DNA of 64,000 nt from Massilia sp. PAMC28688. GTDB lineage: Bacteria; Pseudomonadota; Gammaproteobacteria; Burkholderiales; Burkholderiaceae_D. Of the stretch, positions 53,266 to 62,924 are shown piece after piece. Made by a program: the position numbers and the translations under genes. The DNA lies in NCBI RefSeq assembly GCF_019443445.1, contig NZ_CP080378.1, positions 2,914,001 to 2,978,000 of the forward strand, written 5' to 3'. Every line of letters begins with the position of its first letter. Positions within the stretch are counted from its first letter, which is position 1. The notes beneath the pieces were generated by a model that was not told where the DNA came from, did not search any database, and saw only the letters and a list, made by a program, of their open reading frames with translations.

Positions 53266-54255
53266 ATGGATTTCACGGGCCTGATCGGCAAATTTCCGGT
53301 AAATCGTCCGCTCACAGAAATGGATCGCAAATATCAGCTGCGGCAAGACCTTCGGCTCGAGATTGCGCCTTCCGATCAGCTGGCGGTCATTCGCTTGAAC
53401 TCGACATTTCTCGAGACCGTCGACAAATGGTACGGCTGGAGAGGCTTCACCACAGCGTTCGCGTTAACGGTGCTTTTAATGTTCGTCCCCGGATTTGGCC
53501 TTCTCGCTTTCGACTATATTCTCAAGTTGCTGGGCCTGGCGCCAACTAAGCTAAGCACGCAATCGCTGGCGACCTCGCTGCTATTTTTTGGTATTCTTCT
53601 GGCCCTGGTAGGCTGGAGCATGCTATCGCTACTGCGGAAGGAGAGTTTCGCCTACACGCATTACCCGGTCCGCTATAACCGGAAAGCAGGCATCGTCCAT
53701 TACTTTCAGACAGATGGTGAGGTCCGGTCTGTGCCATGGCGCGATGTATTCTTTACAGTGGTCCCGGGCAGTAATTTCTGGGCGATACGTGGGCATGTGC
53801 TTGGCATCGACAATAAAACAGTGCTGGATACATTTGCTGTAGGCCCGGCTGGGTCGATAAAAAGTCATCTCGCTGATCCAGCGACCAAACAGTACGAATT
53901 TCCAGATGCAGTACGCGCTCATTGGGAGTTCATTCGCCGCTACATGGAAGAAGGTCCCGCCGAACCGAACCGTATTGTTCACTTCTGTGTGCCGGTTAGC
54001 GATAGCAAGGAAACACCAGCTGCCGGTTTTCGCCGAGTATTCGCCAATTTTGCCGGCTCTTCACTTCTGTTCCGGATCGTGATTGCCCCATTTTGTTTGT
54101 GGGTTATCCTGGGGCGCTTGTTTGCGACGGCGACCAGCAAGCTGCCGCAATGGCCAGCGGAAATTGAAGATGCCTGTGCAATTGAACCACACGACCCCTA
54201 CGCCATTCGGGGCGATGCAAAGAACGATCGTCGTCCGGACAAAGGCTTCGCCTGA
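53266..54255 (+). CDS. DUF6708-type membrane protein, copy 3 (orphan)
   Basis: 329 residues, a more distant relative of the two copies at 5323 and 6557. Shared blocks: MDFTGLIGKFPVNRPLTEMD, LNSTFLETVDKWYGW, a transmembrane hairpin (~67-125), KESFAYTHYPVRYNRKAGIVHYF, AHWEFIRRYMEEGP and RVFANFAGS with a third hydrophobic stretch. No VasX-like effector is adjacent here; only the Tdi1-like gene lies upstream. If DUF6708 proteins are immunity proteins, this one would protect against foreign effectors. AT-rich leader. Confidence 0.7.
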   Translation: MDFTGLIGKFPVNRPLTEMDRKYQLRQDLRLEIAPSDQLAVIRLNSTFLETVDKWYGWRGFTTAFALTVLLMFVPGFGLLAFDYILKLLGLAPTKLSTQSLATSLLFFGILLALVGWSMLSLLRKESFAYTHYPVRYNRKAGIVHYFQTDGEVRSVPWRDVFFTVVPGSNFWAIRGHVLGIDNKTVLDTFAVGPAGSIKSHLADPATKQYEFPDAVRAHWEFIRRYMEEGPAEPNRIVHFCVPVSDSKETPAAGFRRVFANFAGSSLLFRIVIAPFCLWVILGRLFATATSKLPQWPAEIEDACAIEPHDPYAIRGDAKNDRRPDKGFA

Positions 54256-54273
54256 ACGTGGGCGCCCTGTCCC

Positions 54274-55737
54274 TTACATCAAAATAACGTCGTACTGCTC
54301 CTGATGATAAGCCGACTCCACCTGCAGGGAGATGCGCTTGCCGATGAAGTCACCGAGCATGGCCAGGTGCTGTGACTCCTCTTCCAGGAACAGGTCCACC
54401 ACTTCTTGCGAGGCGAGGATGCGGAATTCGCGCGGGTTGAACTGCTTCGCCTCGCGCATGAGTTCGCGCAGGATTTCGTAGCAGATGGTGCGGCTGGTCT
54501 TGACCTGGCCCTTGCCGGAGCACGCGGGGCAGGGCTCGCACAGGATGTGGGCCAGCGATTCGCGCGTGCGCTTCCTCGTCATTTCCACCAGTCCCAGCGC
54601 CGAAAAGCCGGACACGGATACCTTGGTGCGGTCGCGCGACAGCGTCTTCTTCAGCTCCTGCAGCACCGCGTTGCGATGCTCGTTGTTCTCCATGTCGATG
54701 AAGTCCAGGATGATGATCCCGCCCAGGTTACGCAAGCGCAGCTGGCGCGCGATCGCATGCGCCGCTTCCAGGTTGGTCTTGAAAATGGTATCGGCAAAAT
54801 TGCGTCCGCCGACAAAGCCGCCGGTATTGACGTCGATGGTGGTCATGGCCTCGGTCTGGTCGACGATCAGGTAGCCGCCCGATTTCAGGTCCACGCGCCG
54901 GCCCAGCGCGCGCAGGATCTCTTCTTCCACGCCATACAGGTCAAACAGCGGGCGCTCGCCCGTGTAGTGCTGCAGGCGTGTCAGCTCGCTGGGCGTGTAG
55001 GCCTGCGCAAACTCCACCAGCTTCACGTAGTTCTCGCGGGAGTCAACCTGAATGGTCGCCGTTTCATCGTGCACGAAGTCTCGCAGCACGCGCTGGGCCA
55101 GGCTCAGGTCCTGGTACAGCAGGCTGGTGGCGGGCTTGGTGCGCGCGCCATGGATGATGGCCGCCCACGTCTTGCGCAAATAGTCCACGTCTGCCGCCAG
55201 GTCGGTGTCGCTCGCTTCTTCGGCCATGGTACGCACGATGTAGCCGCCTTTTTCTTCCGCCGGCAGCAGGCTTTGAAGGCGATGGCGCAGCAGTTCGCGC
55301 TCGGATTCCTTTTCGATCTTTTGCGAGATGCCGATATGGCGGTCCTGTGGCAGGTACACCAGCATGCGCCCGGCAATCGAGATCTGGGTCGACAGGCGCG
55401 CGCCCTTGGTGCCGATGGGGTCCTTGATTACCTGGACGGTCAGCACCTGGCCGTCGAACAGCACCTTCTCGATCGGCGTTGGCGCCACGTTGGGGCTGTC
55501 GTGATTGCGCGCTTCCCAGATATCGGCCACGTGCAAAAACGCCGCCCGTTCCAGGCCTATATCGATAAAGGCGGACTGCATTCCCGGCAGGACCCGCACC
55601 ACCTTGCCCGAATAGACGTTGCCCGCCAGGCCGCGCGTAAGCGTGCGCTCGATGTGCAGTTCCTGCACGGCGCCTTGCAGGATGAGCGCCACGCGCGTTT
55701 CCTGCGGGGTGATGTTGATCAGGATGTCTTCGTTCAT
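54274..55737 (-). CDS. rng: Ribonuclease G
   Basis: 487 residues from the ATG giving MNEDILINITPQETRVAL. RNase E/G family: S1 domain (GNVYSGKVVRVLPGMQSAFIDIGLERAAFLHVADI), the catalytic DNase I-like part with TIDVNTGGFVGGRNF and the metal-binding LRNLGGIIILDFIDM, and the Zn-link CEPCPACSGKG. The length fits RNase G (E. coli 489), with no RNase E-type scaffold. It matures 16S rRNA and degrades mRNA. Followed on the minus strand side by maf upstream. Confidence 0.96.
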   Translation of the reverse strand: MNEDILINITPQETRVALILQGAVQELHIERTLTRGLAGNVYSGKVVRVLPGMQSAFIDIGLERAAFLHVADIWEARNHDSPNVAPTPIEKVLFDGQVLTVQVIKDPIGTKGARLSTQISIAGRMLVYLPQDRHIGISQKIEKESERELLRHRLQSLLPAEEKGGYIVRTMAEEASDTDLAADVDYLRKTWAAIIHGARTKPATSLLYQDLSLAQRVLRDFVHDETATIQVDSRENYVKLVEFAQAYTPSELTRLQHYTGERPLFDLYGVEEEILRALGRRVDLKSGGYLIVDQTEAMTTIDVNTGGFVGGRNFADTIFKTNLEAAHAIARQLRLRNLGGIIILDFIDMENNEHRNAVLQELKKTLSRDRTKVSVSGFSALGLVEMTRKRTRESLAHILCEPCPACSGKGQVKTSRTICYEILRELMREAKQFNPREFRILASQEVVDLFLEEESQHLAMLGDFIGKRISLQVESAYHQEQYDVILM

Positions 55738-55818
55738 GGGTCGGTGCGGCCGCGTGCCTGGTAAATGCAATAGCCATGATGATACACGGGCGGGCCGCCC
55801 CCTGGGGCAGGGGGGCGG

Positions 55819-56439
55819 TCAGGCCAGGGGGATGCCGGCCTGGCGCAGCAGTTTGGCCGTTTCGTACAGCGGCAAACCCATAATGCCGGAGTGGCTGCCT
55901 TCAATATGCTCCACGAACAGGGCGGCCAGGCCCTGGATGCCATAGCCGCCAGCCTTGTCATACGGCTCCTGCGTGGCGCAGTAAGCCTTGATGGAAGCGG
56001 CAGAGAGGGTGGCAAAGCGCACCTGCGAGACCTGGGTAAGCTGCTCGGTCATGTTGGTATGCTGGACCGCGATGGAGGTCAGCACTTCGTGCGTGCGGCC
56101 GGAGAGGCGCTCGAGCATGGCCACCGCTTCTTCGCGGCTGGCAGGCTTGCCGAGGATTTCGCCATCGATGGTGACGGTGGTGTCGGCCGACAGGACCGGC
56201 CGCACCGGCAGGCGGCGATTCTGGACAATGGACCAGGCAAAGGCTGACTTTTCCAGCGCCACGCGGGCCACGTAGTCGATGGCCGATTCACCGGGGAGGA
56301 TGGTTTCAGTCACATCAGGGCCGCGCGGGGTATCGTTGCGCAGCATGAGCAGTTCAAAGTCCACGCCGATCTGACGCAGCAGTTCGCGCCGCCGTGGGCT
56401 CTTGGACGCGAGGTAGATTTTCTTGTCGATCGGTTTCAT
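55819..56439 (-). CDS. maf: Maf family nucleotide pyrophosphatase
   Basis: 206 residues from the ATG giving MKPIDKKIYLASKSPRRRELL. Motifs: ASKSPRR near the N-terminus, VLSADTTVTIDGEILGKP, YDKAGGYGIQG and VEHIEGSHSGIMGLPL. Hydrolyses non-canonical or dTTP/UTP-type nucleotides and has been linked to septum control. It lies in the conserved maf-rlmH-rsfS-nadD order. An earlier start (18 residues up) is unlikely because it would run into rlmH. Confidence 0.95.
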   Translation of the reverse strand: MKPIDKKIYLASKSPRRRELLRQIGVDFELLMLRNDTPRGPDVTETILPGESAIDYVARVALEKSAFAWSIVQNRRLPVRPVLSADTTVTIDGEILGKPASREEAVAMLERLSGRTHEVLTSIAVQHTNMTEQLTQVSQVRFATLSAASIKAYCATQEPYDKAGGYGIQGLAALFVEHIEGSHSGIMGLPLYETAKLLRQAGIPLA

Positions 56440-56453
56440 CGGATGGTGGTCTT

Positions 56454-56924
56454 TCAGACGCGATGATAAGGGTGATTCTGCGTGATCGACCACGCCCTAT
56501 ACAACTGCTCCGCCAGCATAACACGCACGATGCCATGGGGGAGCGTCATTGAACTAATGCGAATCAGGCCTTCGGCGCGCGCCTTCAGTTCCGGATCAAG
56601 CCCGTCCGCGCCACCGATCAGAAAAGCGGTGTCGCGTCCATCCTGCTGCCAGTTCATGAGCTGCTGGGACAGGCCGACACTGGTCAGGTCCTTGCCCCGT
56701 TCGTCGAGCGCGATGATGCGCACGTTCTTTGGCAGCGCCGCTTCAATGCGTTCGCGTTCGAGCGCCATGGCGGTGGCCGCCGTCTTGCTGCCCGAACGTT
56801 CCACTGGCTTGATTTCCTTGAGCACGATGCGCAGCTCGGGCGGCATGCGCTTCGTGTACTCGGTAAAGCCGGTCTCGATCCAGGCCGGCATCTTGTGGCC
56901 CACCGCAGCGATAATAAGCTGCAT
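56454..56924 (-). CDS. rlmH: 23S rRNA pseudouridine(1915) N3-methyltransferase RlmH
   Basis: 156 residues, SPOUT family. [19 protein letters not shown] at the start, [29 protein letters not shown] and [23 protein letters not shown] at the C-terminal knot are the family marks. Methylates 23S rRNA after 70S assembly. Length is standard (155 in E. coli). Neighbouring rsfS starts 6 bases away, and maf follows. Confidence 0.97.
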   Translation of the reverse strand: MQLIIAAVGHKMPAWIETGFTEYTKRMPPELRIVLKEIKPVERSGSKTAATAMALERERIEAALPKNVRIIALDERGKDLTSVGLSQQLMNWQQDGRDTAFLIGGADGLDPELKARAEGLIRISSMTLPHGIVRVMLAEQLYRAWSITQNHPYHRV

Positions 56925-56930
56925 GGGCGC

Positions 56931-57620
56931 TTACTCTTCGGTCTTCTTGACGCGCTTGATGACCTTCTTGGCTGGCGCTTCGGTGGCCGGCTTGGCCACT
57001 TTCTTGGCCGCTGCCTTCTTGGGCGGCAGTTCCTTGAGGGCCTTGACGGCTGCCGTTTCGGACTTGCTTGGCGCGACCTTGACCACCTTGCCCGCTGGTG
57101 CGGCAGCCTTCTTGGCGGCGGCGCGCTTCGGCTTTTCGTCCGTCACATCTGCTTTCTTCACGGCCGTCTTGCGCTCGCGTACGGGCTTGACTTCCGGTGC
57201 TTCCTGGGTTGCTGCCAGGTGCTTGGACTTTGGCTTCGCTTCGGCGGCATCAGCCGCTTCCGGCGTCGACTTGCGCTTGGCGGCGCCCAGCTTGACCGGC
57301 TTGTCGCCCCAGATTTCCTCGAGGCGGTAGTACTGGCGGATGGCCGGCTGCATGATGTGGACGATCATGTCGCCCAGGTCGACCAGCACCCATTCGCCGG
57401 TGTCTTCGCCTTCGATGCCGACCACGTCGCCGCCGGCACCCTTGACCTTGTCACGGACCGAGGCGGCCAGCGCCTTGGTCTGGCGGTTGGATGTGCCCGA
57501 GACCACGACGATGCGGTCGAACAGGCTGGTCAGATGCATGGTGTCGAACAGCTGGATGTCCTGGCCTTTGATGTCTTCGAGCGCGTCGACGACGAGGGAT
57601 TGTAATTTTTTGATATCCAT
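56931..57620 (-). CDS. rsfS: Ribosomal silencing factor RsfS with long basic C-terminal tail
   Basis: 229 residues. The first ~115 are the RsfS core (LVVDALEDIKGQDIQLFDT, VVSGTSNRQTKALAASV, EGEDTGEWVLVDLGDMIVHIM, YRLEEIWGDKP). RsfS normally ends about here. The remaining ~110 residues are Lys/Ala/Pro-rich, with AAAKKAAAPAGK and PPKKAAAKKVAKPA, much like the tails of histone H1-like proteins. RsfS blocks joining of ribosomal subunits by binding uL14 when nutrients are short. The tail may add RNA or ribosome contact; that is inference. The ATG overlaps the nadD stop by one base (TAATG). Confidence 0.94.
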   Translation of the reverse strand: MDIKKLQSLVVDALEDIKGQDIQLFDTMHLTSLFDRIVVVSGTSNRQTKALAASVRDKVKGAGGDVVGIEGEDTGEWVLVDLGDMIVHIMQPAIRQYYRLEEIWGDKPVKLGAAKRKSTPEAADAAEAKPKSKHLAATQEAPEVKPVRERKTAVKKADVTDEKPKRAAAKKAAAPAGKVVKVAPSKSETAAVKALKELPPKKAAAKKVAKPATEAPAKKVIKRVKKTEE

Positions 57621-58273
57621 TAGGTTTTGTATAAATTATGTTGTTGAATATAGTCTAGCACTACCGGGGAAACAAGCGAGTTTGCCTGCTCGCCCCGTTG
57701 TAACGCTGCACGCACCTGCGTCGATGAGATGTCCACTGCCAGGTGCTCGGCCAGGTACACATGGCCGCTCGGGGTGTTACGCAACTGCGCCAGGTTGGCC
57801 TGGCGCTGCTGAAGTTCTTTGGCCACCGGTTTGGGCAGCGACGCCGTTTCCAGTGAATAGCCGGGACGGGCTGCGACCCCAATGTGGGCCAGCGCGAACA
57901 GCGCATGCCAGTCGTGCCAGGTGTCGAGATGGCGCAGCTGGTCGGCGCCCATCAGAAACACGATCGAGGCGTCGGCGCCGAGTTCGGCGCGCACATTGCG
58001 CAGCGTGTCGATGGTGTAGGTCGCGCGGGTGCGTTCAATCTCCTGGCGGTCCAGCGTGATGGCGAGCCCGGCGTCGGCAAAGGCCAGTTCCAGCATGGCG
58101 ATGCGCTGTTCGGCGCTGGCGACCAGGCCATTTTTCTTCTGCCATGGGTTACCTGCGGGGATGACGCGCAGCTGGTCGCACTGCAGCAGCCTGGCAAACA
58201 GCGCGCCAAGCGCTACATGGCCGTGATGGACCGGGTCGAAACTGCCTCCCAGCAGCGCGACGCAGAACGTCAC
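57620..58273 (-). CDS. nadD: Nicotinate-nucleotide adenylyltransferase
   Basis: 217 residues from a GTG that overlaps the hemF stop (GTGA); a longer frame lies inside hem[20 protein letters not shown] is the nucleotidyltransferase (T/H)xGH motif, followed by [10 protein letters not shown] near the end, which is the second family signature. Makes deamido-NAD from nicotinate mononucleotide. Sits in a coupled set hemF-nadD-rsfS-rlmH. Confidence 0.95.
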   Translation of the reverse strand: MTFCVALLGGSFDPVHHGHVALGALFARLLQCDQLRVIPAGNPWQKKNGLVASAEQRIAMLELAFADAGLAITLDRQEIERTRATYTIDTLRNVRAELGADASIVFLMGADQLRHLDTWHDWHALFALAHIGVAARPGYSLETASLPKPVAKELQQRQANLAQLRNTPSGHVYLAEHLAVDISSTQVRAALQRGEQANSLVSPVVLDYIQQHNLYKT

Positions 58274-59181
58274 GTCTGGAGCCAGTCGCGATGCACCAGG
58301 AAGTCGGTGTATAGCGCCGCTTCCTTGCTGCCGGGTGCGGGATGCCAGTCGTAGCGCCATTTGACGATCGGTGGCATCGACATCAGGATCGCTTCAGTGC
58401 GTCCTCCCGACTGCAGGCCAAACAGGGTGCCGCGGTCAAAGACCAGATTGAATTCGACATAGCGGCCGCGCCGGTAAGCCTGGAAGTCGCGTTCGCGCTC
58501 GCCGTAAGGCTGGTCCTTGCGGCGCTCCAGGATCGGCAGGTAGGCGTCCAGGAAGCTGTTGCCGACGCTTTGCATCATGGCGTAGCTGGCCTCGAAACCG
58601 GGGGCATTGAAGTCGTCAAAGAAGATGCCGCCCACGCCGCGCGGTTCCTTGCGGTGCTTGAGGTAGAAGTAGTCGTCGCACCACTTCTTGAAGCGTTCGT
58701 GCAGGTCTTCTCCAAATGGCGCGAGTGCATCGCGGCAGGTGCGGTGGAAGTGGCGGGTGTCTTCTTCACTGCCGTAGTAGGGTGTCAGGTCCATGCCGCC
58801 GCCGAACCACCACACCGGGTCGAGGCCTTCGGCGGTGGTGGTAAAGAAGCGCACGTTCATGTGAACCGTGGGCGCGTAGGGGTTGCGCGGATGGATCACG
58901 AGCGAAACGCCCATGGCTTCCCACGAGCGGCCTGCCAGTTCCGGGCGGCCAGCGGCCGCTGATGGCGGCAGGTTCGAGCCCATCACGTGCGAGAAATTGC
59001 AGCCGCCTCGTTCGATGACGTTACCTTCCTCGATCAGGCGCGAAATGCCGCCGCCGCCTTCGGGGCGCTCCCATGCGTCGCGCAGGAAGGGCTTGCCATC
59101 GACCGCTTCGAGCGCGGCAACTATGCGCGACTGAAGATCGAGGAGCCAGGCCTTGACGAGAGCAGGGGTGGGAGCAGACAT
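58270..59181 (-). CDS. hemF: Oxygen-dependent coproporphyrinogen III oxidase
   Basis: 303 codons from the ATG giving [17 protein letters not shown]. Family marks: [30 protein letters not shown], the [17 protein letters not shown] block with catalytic His, [13 protein letters not shown] and [29 protein letters not shown]. Converts coproporphyrinogen III to protoporphyrinogen IX with O2. Coupled to nadD. An earlier in-frame start would add 16 residues with poor composition. Confidence 0.96.
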   Translation of the reverse strand: MSAPTPALVKAWLLDLQSRIVAALEAVDGKPFLRDAWERPEGGGGISRLIEEGNVIERGGCNFSHVMGSNLPPSAAAGRPELAGRSWEAMGVSLVIHPRNPYAPTVHMNVRFFTTTAEGLDPVWWFGGGMDLTPYYGSEEDTRHFHRTCRDALAPFGEDLHERFKKWCDDYFYLKHRKEPRGVGGIFFDDFNAPGFEASYAMMQSVGNSFLDAYLPILERRKDQPYGERERDFQAYRRGRYVEFNLVFDRGTLFGLQSGGRTEAILMSMPPIVKWRYDWHPAPGSKEAALYTDFLVHRDWLQT

Positions 59182-59243
59182 GCGGGCGGGAAAAGAAAAA
59201 GTGAGGACGAATTGTACACTGCCCGTCACTTTTATGATATGGC

Positions 59244-59274
59244 GCGGCGCCGGCAGCGAGGTTGCCGGCGCCGC
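59244..59274. other. Perfect 12-bp GC-rich inverted repeat between the S9 peptidase and hemF
   Basis: GCGGCGCCGGCA, a 7-base loop, TGCCGGCGCCGC. No T-run follows on either side, so it is not a standard terminator. It lies upstream of hemF and downstream of the S9 peptidase stop on the minus strand. Could end transcription with help, or stabilise the mRNA end. Confidence 0.6.
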
Positions 59275-59331
59275 GTGATCGGCGTGCGGCGCTGCCGCTT
59301 CGAGCGGGAAGGCCGGGCGCAGTGCAAGAGG

Positions 59332-61335
59332 TTACGGTGTCTGGCCTATGGTGCGAGTCAAGAATTTCTCCATGCGGGTGAAGAAATCGATGCGGTTTTC
59401 CGGCAGTACAAAGCCATGGCCCTCGTTTGGGTAAACCACCCATTCCACATTCGGGTTGGTATGCTTGACGGCTTCATAGAATTTGTTGCCGTGGTACTGA
59501 GGCACGCGCCGGTCGGCGCCGCCGTAGGCAAGCAGCAAGGGCTGCTTGATACGCGCGGCGTGCACCAGTGGCGAGGTCGCCTTCAACTGCTCGGCGTCCT
59601 TGACCACGTCACCGATCAGGGTGGGCATCCCGTACTTGCGATACTGGTCCGATGTGTCGTTCTCAAAGCTCCAATGGCCATTGTGGATGAGCGAAATGTC
59701 GGTCACACCCACCCAGTTGATGCCGCATTTGAACAGGTCCGGATCCTTGATCAGTCCCATCAGGGTGGCATAGCCGCCGTAGCTGGCACCGGCAATGCAG
59801 ATGCGCTTGCCGTCGGCGATGCCTTGTTCAATGGCCCATTTGGCGCCGTCGGCCAAGTCGTCCTGCATGGCCAGGCCCCATTGGCGCCAGCCGGCGCGGT
59901 AGTGTTTGGCGCCAAGACCTGTGGTACCGCGAAACGATGGCTCAAGCACAGCATACCCGCGCGATGCCAGAAATTGCGAGGTCGGGTCCCAGCCCCACAC
60001 GCTGCCGCGGACATAAGGTCCGCCATGGACCAACACCACCATGGGCAGCTTGCTGCGCTTGCCTGCGGGCAGGGTCAGCAGGGCGGGGATGGTCAGGCCG
60101 TCGCGGGCCTTGTAGCTCACGGCGTCCTGGCGGCCCATTTGTTCAGGCACGATTTCCGGATGGCTATTGCCGATCATGCGGAACGCTTTGCTGGCCGTGT
60201 TGTACAGCAAGAATGAACGCGGGCGCACGTCCGAAAATGCTTCTACCAGCACCCAGTCGCTTTCCGGGCGCCGTGGCCGCGTAATGGTGTTGATCGTGTC
60301 GCCAAGCTTTTGGTCAATTTCTGCCTGCAGCGCTTTCATGCGCGGGTCGATCCAGTGCGTACTGAGCGCGTCGGTGATGAACCGGAAGCCCTGCAAGACG
60401 CCTTTGTTCATGATCAGGCCGCCATTGAAATCGTAGCCGGTAGTTTCGATCAATGGTTCATCGCTCAGTTTGCCGGTAGCCGTGTCATAGGCGTGCACCG
60501 CGCGCGTATCCCGGTCTTTCCCTGCCAGCACATACAGCGTGCCATCGGCGCCGAATGCCAGGGGATCGATGCTGCCCTGGCCCCCGATAAAGGCGTTGAA
60601 GGAGGCAATTTCCTTCCATTCGTCGGTCTCCCGCTGGCGAAGGTAGATCAGCTGGTTTTGTTCCTTGAACGCGATGGCCACGCGCGGCTCGCCTTCATGG
60701 TCGAGAAGCCAGCTACGCGCGTGTTCCGGCCCCTTGACCCGGCTCCAGAAACCCGTGACGGTATTGAGCAACAGCAACTGCGTATGCATGCGGTCGCGAT
60801 TGCCAAATTCGGTCGTCTGAACATAGACCGAGTCGGCGTTCTGCAAGCCAGGCTGGGAGGTCATGAAGGTGTAGGGCGACAGCATCCGCCCGCCGGTTCT
60901 GGTGCCCGTGCTGTATTGATGCTGCCGTGCAGCGAGCTGGCGCATGGCCGAGCCATCGATATTGGCGGCATACAGGCCGGGGTTGTGGGTGACCTCGCCT
61001 TGCGCCTGCTGGTGGTCGGTCACGTTATATATGAGCCGCTGATCATTGACCCACTGGAAGGCATTGATATCGGCATCGCCAAAACTAGCTGTGGCATGGA
61101 CCTTGTTGGTGGCAAGATCGATGACGCGCAGGGCATCGCGCTTACCGGGCGTGCCCACCACGATGGCGAGGAATTTGCCATTGGGCGACAAGGCTGGGCG
61201 CGAGAAGCGCGCATTGCTAAAGAAGTGCTCAATGGGGGGCGCAGTGGCGGCCTGCACGGGCAGCATCAGGGAGGCAGTTGCCAATAACGCGGCCGTGCAG
61301 CGGCACAGCGTCAGGTAGAGAGGCGATGGCATCAA
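59332..61335 (-). CDS. Secreted S9 family prolyl-oligopeptidase-like serine peptidase
   Basis: 667 residues. Signal peptide (ending MLPVQAAT), a WD/propeller-like region (~35-400) and a C-terminal alpha/beta-hydrolase. Triad: Ser518 in GASYGGYATL, Asp608 in GGADRRVP and His640 in NEGHGF. The oxyanion region VLVHGGPYVRGSVWGW is typical of acylaminoacyl peptidase-like S9C enzymes. Periplasmic peptidase; substrate unknown. No neighbour on the same strand close enough to indicate an operon. Confidence 0.92.
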   Translation of the reverse strand: MMPSPLYLTLCRCTAALLATASLMLPVQAATAPPIEHFFSNARFSRPALSPNGKFLAIVVGTPGKRDALRVIDLATNKVHATASFGDADINAFQWVNDQRLIYNVTDHQQAQGEVTHNPGLYAANIDGSAMRQLAARQHQYSTGTRTGGRMLSPYTFMTSQPGLQNADSVYVQTTEFGNRDRMHTQLLLLNTVTGFWSRVKGPEHARSWLLDHEGEPRVAIAFKEQNQLIYLRQRETDEWKEIASFNAFIGGQGSIDPLAFGADGTLYVLAGKDRDTRAVHAYDTATGKLSDEPLIETTGYDFNGGLIMNKGVLQGFRFITDALSTHWIDPRMKALQAEIDQKLGDTINTITRPRRPESDWVLVEAFSDVRPRSFLLYNTASKAFRMIGNSHPEIVPEQMGRQDAVSYKARDGLTIPALLTLPAGKRSKLPMVVLVHGGPYVRGSVWGWDPTSQFLASRGYAVLEPSFRGTTGLGAKHYRAGWRQWGLAMQDDLADGAKWAIEQGIADGKRICIAGASYGGYATLMGLIKDPDLFKCGINWVGVTDISLIHNGHWSFENDTSDQYRKYGMPTLIGDVVKDAEQLKATSPLVHAARIKQPLLLAYGGADRRVPQYHGNKFYEAVKHTNPNVEWVVYPNEGHGFVLPENRIDFFTRMEKFLTRTIGQTP

Positions 61336-61601
61336 GGCTCCGAGCGTGAAGAAGTTGTAGAGCGGAAAATTATAACTGTGCAGTGACTGGCAAGGCGATC
61401 AAATTGTTGCTTTTCGGCTATTGCGTTGGTTTCTGGTCAAGGTGTTTGGCAAAGACTTGGTGCCGGCGCGCAGAGGGCATGACGGTGCTGCGGCGCCTGC
61501 CAAATTCTACGTGTCGCAGTACGCACCGTTTGGGTTTGCGCAAATAGTGCGTCATGCGACTTCCATCAACGCCAAACATGTGGGGCGGCCAGGTGCCTGG
61601 C
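61336..61601. other. Intergenic region between purD terminator and S9 peptidase start
   Basis: Nothing recognisable. Short frames on both strands have no support. It should hold the promoter of the S9 peptidase gene. Confidence 0.4.
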
Positions 61602-61625
61602 AAAAAAAAAGGGGCCGGTGGCCCC
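61602..61625 (-). terminator. Rho-independent terminator of purD
   Basis: On the minus strand GGGGCC / GGCCCC around ACC, followed by nine T. It lies 24 bases after the purD stop. Confidence 0.9.
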
Positions 61626-61648
61626 TGGATGCTGCCGGTGCGGGGGAA

Positions 61649-62917
61649 TTAGTGCTTGAGCCCGCGCCAGCCGATGTCGCGCCGCAACTGCGCGCCGTTG
61701 AAGTGGATCTGGTCGACCGTTTCATAAGCCTGCTTCTGCGCCATCTTGATACTGTCGCCCAGGCCCACCACGCATAGCACGCGGCCACCGCTGGTCTGCA
61801 GCTTGCCGTCCACAATCTGGGTGCCGGCGTGGAAGGTGATGCTTTCCGGCGTTTCCGGCGGAATGCCGTCGATGACGTCGCCCTTGCGTGGGCTGTCCGG
61901 ATAGCCGGCTGCCGCCATGACAACGCCCACGGCGGTCCGGCGGTCCCATTCCAGTTCCACCGCATCGAGCGTGCCGTTGCAGGCGTGTTCCATCACGGTC
62001 ACCAGATCACTCTTGAGACGCGCCATGATCGGCTGCGTTTCCGGGTCGCCCATGCGGCAGTTGAATTCCAGCGTACGCGGGTTGCCCTTGTCGTCGATCA
62101 TCAGGCCGGCGTACAAAAAGCCGGTGAACACGATCCCATCCTTGGCCATGCCGTTGACGGTCGGGTTGATGATCTCGCGCATCACGCGCGCATGCATGGC
62201 CGGGGTGACGATGGGGGCAGGGGAGTAGGCACCCATGCCGCCCGTGTTGGGGCCTTGGTCCTGGTCGCGCAGGCGCTTGTGATCCTGGCTGGTGGCCAGC
62301 GGCAGCACGTTCTTGCCGTCGCACATGACGATGAAGCTGGCTTCTTCGCCGGCCAAAAATTCCTCGATCACAATGCGGGCACCAGCATCGCCATAGCGGT
62401 TGTCTGCCAGCATGTGGTCCACCGCGCTGTGCGCCTCGTCCAGCGACATGGCCACCACCACGCCCTTGCCGGCAGCCAGGCCGTCAGCCTTGATGACAAT
62501 CGGCGCGCCTTCCTGGTCGATGTAGGCATGGGCCAGTTCGGCATCGGTAAAGCTCTGGTACTTTGCCGTCGGAATATTGTGGCGCTGCATGAACGCCTTG
62601 GCGAAATCCTTGGAGCTCTCCAGCTGGGCGGCGTCACGCGTCGGGCCAAAGATCTTCAGGTTACGGCTGCGGAAAATATCGACGATGCCGGCTGCCAGCG
62701 GCACTTCCGGCCCCACTACCGTCAGACTGATGTTTTCAGCCTGCGCGAAGTCGGCCAGGGCGACCGGGTCGCTCATGTCCACATTGACCAGGCGAATGTC
62801 GCGCGCCGTGCCGCCATTGCCGGGGGCAACGTAGACCATTTGAATACGTTCCGATTGGGCCAGTTTCCAGGCCAGGGCATGTTCACGGCCACCAGAGCCG
62901 ACTACCAGGATTTTCAT
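61649..62917 (-). CDS. purD: Phosphoribosylamine-glycine ligase
   Basis: 422 residues, ATP-grasp fold. KILVVGSGGREHALAWKLAQS at the start, GPEVPLAAGIVDIF, IKADGLAAGKGVVVAMSLDEA, TSQDHKRLRDQDQGPNTGGMGAYSPAP, and YAGLMIDDKGNPRTLEFNCRMGDPETQ. It makes GAR, the second step of purine synthesis. Starts 7 bases after the yebC-family gene, so a shared transcript is likely. Terminator follows. Confidence 0.97.
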   Translation of the reverse strand: MKILVVGSGGREHALAWKLAQSERIQMVYVAPGNGGTARDIRLVNVDMSDPVALADFAQAENISLTVVGPEVPLAAGIVDIFRSRNLKIFGPTRDAAQLESSKDFAKAFMQRHNIPTAKYQSFTDAELAHAYIDQEGAPIVIKADGLAAGKGVVVAMSLDEAHSAVDHMLADNRYGDAGARIVIEEFLAGEEASFIVMCDGKNVLPLATSQDHKRLRDQDQGPNTGGMGAYSPAPIVTPAMHARVMREIINPTVNGMAKDGIVFTGFLYAGLMIDDKGNPRTLEFNCRMGDPETQPIMARLKSDLVTVMEHACNGTLDAVELEWDRRTAVGVVMAAAGYPDSPRKGDVIDGIPPETPESITFHAGTQIVDGKLQTSGGRVLCVVGLGDSIKMAQKQAYETVDQIHFNGAQLRRDIGWRGLKH

Positions 62918-62924
62918 AAAGTGC

